Positions 21,161 through 23,498 of a stretch of DNA of 23,498 bases are shown in pieces. Below the pieces are notes generated by a model. The model was not told the origin of the DNA, ran no database searches, and saw nothing but the letters and a program-made list of their open reading frames with translations. Origin of the DNA: Methylothermaceae bacterium. GTDB taxonomy: Bacteria; Pseudomonadota; Gammaproteobacteria; Methylococcales; Methylothermaceae. Positions within the stretch are counted from its first letter, which is position 1. Every line of letters starts with the position of its first letter. Made by a program: the position numbers and the translations under genes. Location of the stretch: positions 1-23,498 of the forward strand of contig JALVSV010000494.1 of the NCBI GenBank assembly GCA_027024125.1, written 5' to 3'.

Positions 21161-22048
21161 TTATCCCATCAACCGCCTTTCCGCTTCACGATATTTTTCC
21201 GCTGTCTTGGCAATAATGTCGGGTGGCAGCACAGGCGCTGGCGGTTTTTTGTTCCAACCAATGGACTCCAGATAGTCGCGGACGAACTGTTTGTCGAAAC
21301 TTGGAGGGCTGATGCCGACCCGATAGTCATCCGCCGGCCAGAAACGGGAGGAATCCGGTGTCAGCAACTCGTCGATCAAATACAATCGACCCTCGTCATC
21401 GAGACCAAACTCGAATTTGGTATCGGCAATGATGATCCCACGCTCAAGGGCATAGGATGCCGCCTTGGAGTAGATCTGCAGACTCGTTTCCCGCACCTGC
21501 CCTGCCAGGGCTTCGCCGATCAATTCGATCATCTGCCTGAAGTCGATATTCTCGTCGTGAGCACCCATTTCGGCCTTGGTGGAAGGGGTAAAAATGGGTT
21601 CGGGCAGTTGATCTGCCTGTTGCAGTCCCCTGGGCAATTCGATACCGCTCACCCTACCCGTTTGCTGATAATCCTTCCATCCGGAACCAATCAGATAACC
21701 GCGGACGATGGCCTCCACTGGCAGGGGACGCAGCCTTTTGACAACCACTGCCCGCGTCTCCACCTGGTCTCGCTCTGCCGGATCTGGCAGGATGGAGGAT
21801 AAGGGCACATCCACCAGATGATTCGCAATCACATCTGCCATCCTGGCAAACCAGAAATTGGACAGGCGGGTCAGGACCTGGCCCTTTCCAGGAATGGGAT
21901 TGGGCAAGACCACGTCAAAAGCAGAAAGGCGGTCGCAGGTCACAATCAATAGATGCTCAGCATCTATTTCATAGATATCGCGCACTTTGCCGCGACCGAC
22001 GAGCCTCAGGGAAGACAGGCTGGATTCGTACAGGGTAGTGGGGGGCAT
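21161..22048 (-). CDS. purC: Phosphoribosylaminoimidazole-succinocarboxamide synthase
   Basis: 295-residue enzyme that joins aspartate to CAIR in purine synthesis. Motifs include [12 protein letters not shown] near the N-terminus, [39 protein letters not shown], and [10 protein letters not shown] followed by [14 protein letters not shown]. It is the longer SAICAR synthase type seen in many proteobacteria and yeast. The frame extends upstream, but ATG 22048 gives the usual start ([10 protein letters not shown]) and has GAGGA (22059-22063) 10 bases before it; the other ATG at 22081 has no visible ribosome site. It is divergent from djlA and converges on radC. Confidence 0.95.
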   Translation of the reverse strand: MPPTTLYESSLSSLRLVGRGKVRDIYEIDAEHLLIVTCDRLSAFDVVLPNPIPGKGQVLTRLSNFWFARMADVIANHLVDVPLSSILPDPAERDQVETRAVVVKRLRPLPVEAIVRGYLIGSGWKDYQQTGRVSGIELPRGLQQADQLPEPIFTPSTKAEMGAHDENIDFRQMIELIGEALAGQVRETSLQIYSKAASYALERGIIIADTKFEFGLDDEGRLYLIDELLTPDSSRFWPADDYRVGISPPSFDKQFVRDYLESIGWNKKPPAPVLPPDIIAKTAEKYREAERRLMG

Positions 22049-22115
22049 GGGCGTTTTTTCCTCGCACTGCAAACGTGTCATAATGCTGACTTTTCTAAGG
22101 ATTGGCAAGTCAGCA

Positions 22116-22949
22116 ATGGGGTGGTTAGGCAAGGTATTCGGCGGTACTTTTGGACTCATGCTGGGAGGGCCTCTGGGCGCTCTCCTGGGGGCTGCCATCG
22201 GCCATCAGTTCGACCGGGGTGTGGAGGGCTTCGAATCGTTCCCGCGTCTCGAACCCGGCCGACATCAACGTATCCAGATGGCGTTCTTCACTGCAACCTT
22301 TTCGGTCATGGGACATCTGGCGAAAGCCGATGGCCGGGTGACCGAAGCTGAAATCGCCATCGCCCGGCAGATCATGGACCGGATGGATCTTTCCAGCGAG
22401 ATGCGCGAGGCCGCTATCCGCCTTTTCAGGGAAGGCAAGTCGCCTGGCTTCCCCCTGGATGAGACGCTGGATCAATTTCGCCAGGAGATCGGTCGGCGCT
22501 CTTCTCTGGTACGGCTATTTCTGGAAATCCTCCTTCAGGCCGCCTATGCAGATGGTACGCTTCATCCCAATGAAGAAAGGCTGCTGCTGCACATCTGCAA
22601 CCGGGTCGGATTCTCCAGATTCGAATTCCAGGCCCTGCGAGCCTTCATGGAAGCACAGCTCCGCTTCTCCCAGGCCCAGCAGCAATACCGCTATCAACGT
22701 CAAAGTCGTTACCAAGGTACTCCTGGTAAACGGCAACCCAGCCTGGGCGATGCCTATGCCGTTCTGGGGGTCACCCCCAAGGCAACGGATGCAGAAATCA
22801 AGAAGGCCTATCGCCGGTTAATGAGTCAACACCATCCGGACAAACTGGTAGCGAAAGGGTTACCAGAGGAAATGGTCAAAATCGCCACAGAAAAAACTCA
22901 GAAGATCAGACAGGCTTACGAAATTATCCAACGTCATCGCAAACGATGA
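22116..22949 (+). CDS. djlA: DjlA-like membrane-anchored J-domain co-chaperone
   Basis: 277-residue protein with an N-terminal glycine-rich transmembrane segment (about 5-30, [20 protein letters not shown]), a TerB-like helical domain (about 45-165), a Gln/Arg-rich linker, and a C-terminal J domain (about 210-277) with the HPD motif at residues 240-242. DjlA stimulates DnaK at the inner membrane and its overexpression induces the Rcs envelope response in E. coli. Length matches E. coli DjlA (271). ATG 22116 is chosen to place the membrane helix at the very N-terminus; an in-frame ATG at 22083 would add 11 residues. Ribosome sites are weak for both. It is divergent from purC. Confidence 0.9.
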   Translation: MGWLGKVFGGTFGLMLGGPLGALLGAAIGHQFDRGVEGFESFPRLEPGRHQRIQMAFFTATFSVMGHLAKADGRVTEAEIAIARQIMDRMDLSSEMREAAIRLFREGKSPGFPLDETLDQFRQEIGRRSSLVRLFLEILLQAAYADGTLHPNEERLLLHICNRVGFSRFEFQALRAFMEAQLRFSQAQQQYRYQRQSRYQGTPGKRQPSLGDAYAVLGVTPKATDAEIKKAYRRLMSQHHPDKLVAKGLPEEMVKIATEKTQKIRQAYEIIQRHRKR

Positions 22950-23022
22950 AAAGTTTGTGCTAGATTGTGCTTAAACCTCAGTGAGACTTCGAGGTCACAG
23001 TGCCAACAGTCCATTCAACTCG

Positions 23023-23027
23023 AGGAG
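23023..23027 (+). promoter_or_regulatory. Ribosome binding site of the small acidic protein gene
   Basis: AGGAG ends 7 bases before ATG 23035 and decides for that start over the upstream in-frame GTG at 22981. Confidence 0.65.
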
Positions 23028-23034
23028 AACAGGA

Positions 23035-23364
23035 ATGAACGAACTCGATCCCATTGAAGGCAATTGGTATCTAGATCTGGACAGTGGCCAGAAATTCGAA
23101 GTATTGGTTGTCGACGACGTCTCAGGTGGTATAGAAATCCAGTATTTCGACGGCAACATCGACCAGATTGATCTCGATGCCTGGGCCGAGCTCAATCTGG
23201 AGCCCATTGAGGAACCGGAAGACTGGACCGCCCCCCTTGACGACGTGGAACCCGATGACATCCCTTACTCGGAAATGGGACTTGAAGAAGGTGAGGAAGA
23301 ATGGGAACAAGGGGATTTCCCCGCCAAGGGTGACGGGGACTCTTTTCACGAGGAAAAGGAATAG
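23035..23364 (+). CDS. Small acidic conserved protein, possibly DUF6763 family
   Basis: 109-residue, very acidic protein with no signal peptide or membrane helix. The N-terminal half (DPIEGNWYLDLDSGQKFEVL, then GIEIQYFDGNIDQIDLDAW) looks like a small beta domain, and I recall similar proteins in Chromatiales-type gammaproteobacteria under DUF6763, but cannot confirm it here. The C-terminal half is mostly Glu, Asp and Pro and is probably disordered. Function unknown. It has a good ribosome site and lies 22 bp before yajQ, 85 bp after djlA, so it may be cotranscribed with yajQ. Confidence 0.75.
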   Translation: MNELDPIEGNWYLDLDSGQKFEVLVVDDVSGGIEIQYFDGNIDQIDLDAWAELNLEPIEEPEDWTAPLDDVEPDDIPYSEMGLEEGEEEWEQGDFPAKGDGDSFHEEKE

Positions 23365-23372
23365 ATTTCCAT

Positions 23373-23380
23373 AGGGAGGA
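23373..23380 (+). promoter_or_regulatory. Ribosome binding site of yajQ
   Basis: AGGGAGGA ends 6 bases before ATG 23387 and supports that start for the truncated gene at the window edge. Confidence 0.65.
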
Positions 23381-23386
23381 TCCAAC

Positions 23387-23498
23387 ATGCCATCATTCGA
23401 TGTCGTATCCGAGGTCGATCTCCATGAGGTATCCAATGCCGTGGATCAGGCCAACCGGGAAGTGGCCAATCGCTTCGACTTCAAAGGTTCCGGCGCTC
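23387..23498 (+). CDS. yajQ: YajQ family nucleotide-binding protein, N-terminal part
   Basis: The first 37 residues of a gene cut by the window end. [20 protein letters not shown] followed by [17 protein letters not shown] is the characteristic start of YajQ (UPF0234). The family binds nucleotides, and a Xanthomonas member binds cyclic di-GMP and acts as a regulator; the role in most species is unknown. Strong ribosome site. Nothing can be said about the remaining three quarters. Confidence 0.88.
   Translation, partial: MPSFDVVSEVDLHEVSNAVDQANREVANRFDFKGSGA

Overview
The window reads as chromosomal, housekeeping-dense DNA of a gammaproteobacterium. The evidence is gene order and protein type: an envC-ctpA pair, a pilB-pilC-pilD-coaE cluster, a coaBC-dut-algC-argB block with radC divergent from it (the order known from Pseudomonas, where pyrE and the xthA-like gene crc are also near), and djlA, yajQ and an AmpG-type permease. 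The assimilatory sulfite/nitrite reductase with a DUF934 partner and the NhaD-type Na+/H+ antiporter would suit a marine or sulfur-associated member such as Chromatiales, but genus cannot be read from the sequence. There are no tRNA or rRNA genes, no CRISPR array, no transposase and no phage genes.

Layout. 1-1755: 3' end of an EnvC-like LytM protein, then the ctpA protease, closed by a hairpin at 1769-1794. 1809-3939 (minus): sulfite/nitrite reductase hemoprotein followed by an overlapping DUF934 gene. 4142-5512 (plus): NhaD antiporter. 5513-5819: no gene; it holds a 209-bp hairpin-rich element bounded by 22-bp inverted repeats. 5820-7842 (minus): xthA and ampG, overlapping. 7909-13510 (plus): pilB, pilC, pilD, coaE and hemW with very tight or overlapping junctions. 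13755-15455 (plus): pyrE and a secreted coiled-coil DUF4124 protein. 15441-20442 (minus): coaBC, dut, an 815-residue membrane-anchored AlgC-like protein and argB. 20476-21153 (plus): radC. 21161-22048 (minus): purC. 22116-23498 (plus): djlA, a small acidic protein and the start of yajQ.

Functionally the window covers type IV pilus assembly (motor, platform, peptidase), coenzyme A synthesis at two steps (CoaBC and CoaE), pyrimidine and purine synthesis (PyrE, PurC), dUTP removal and DNA repair (Dut, XthA), arginine synthesis (ArgB), cell-wall turnover (EnvC, CtpA, AmpG), sulfur or nitrogen assimilation and sodium homeostasis.

I found no clearly new multi-gene system. The two most unusual items are the AlgC-like protein, which keeps the phosphotransfer core but has lost most residues that bind the sugar in the known enzyme, and the structured inverted-repeat element downstream of nhaD.
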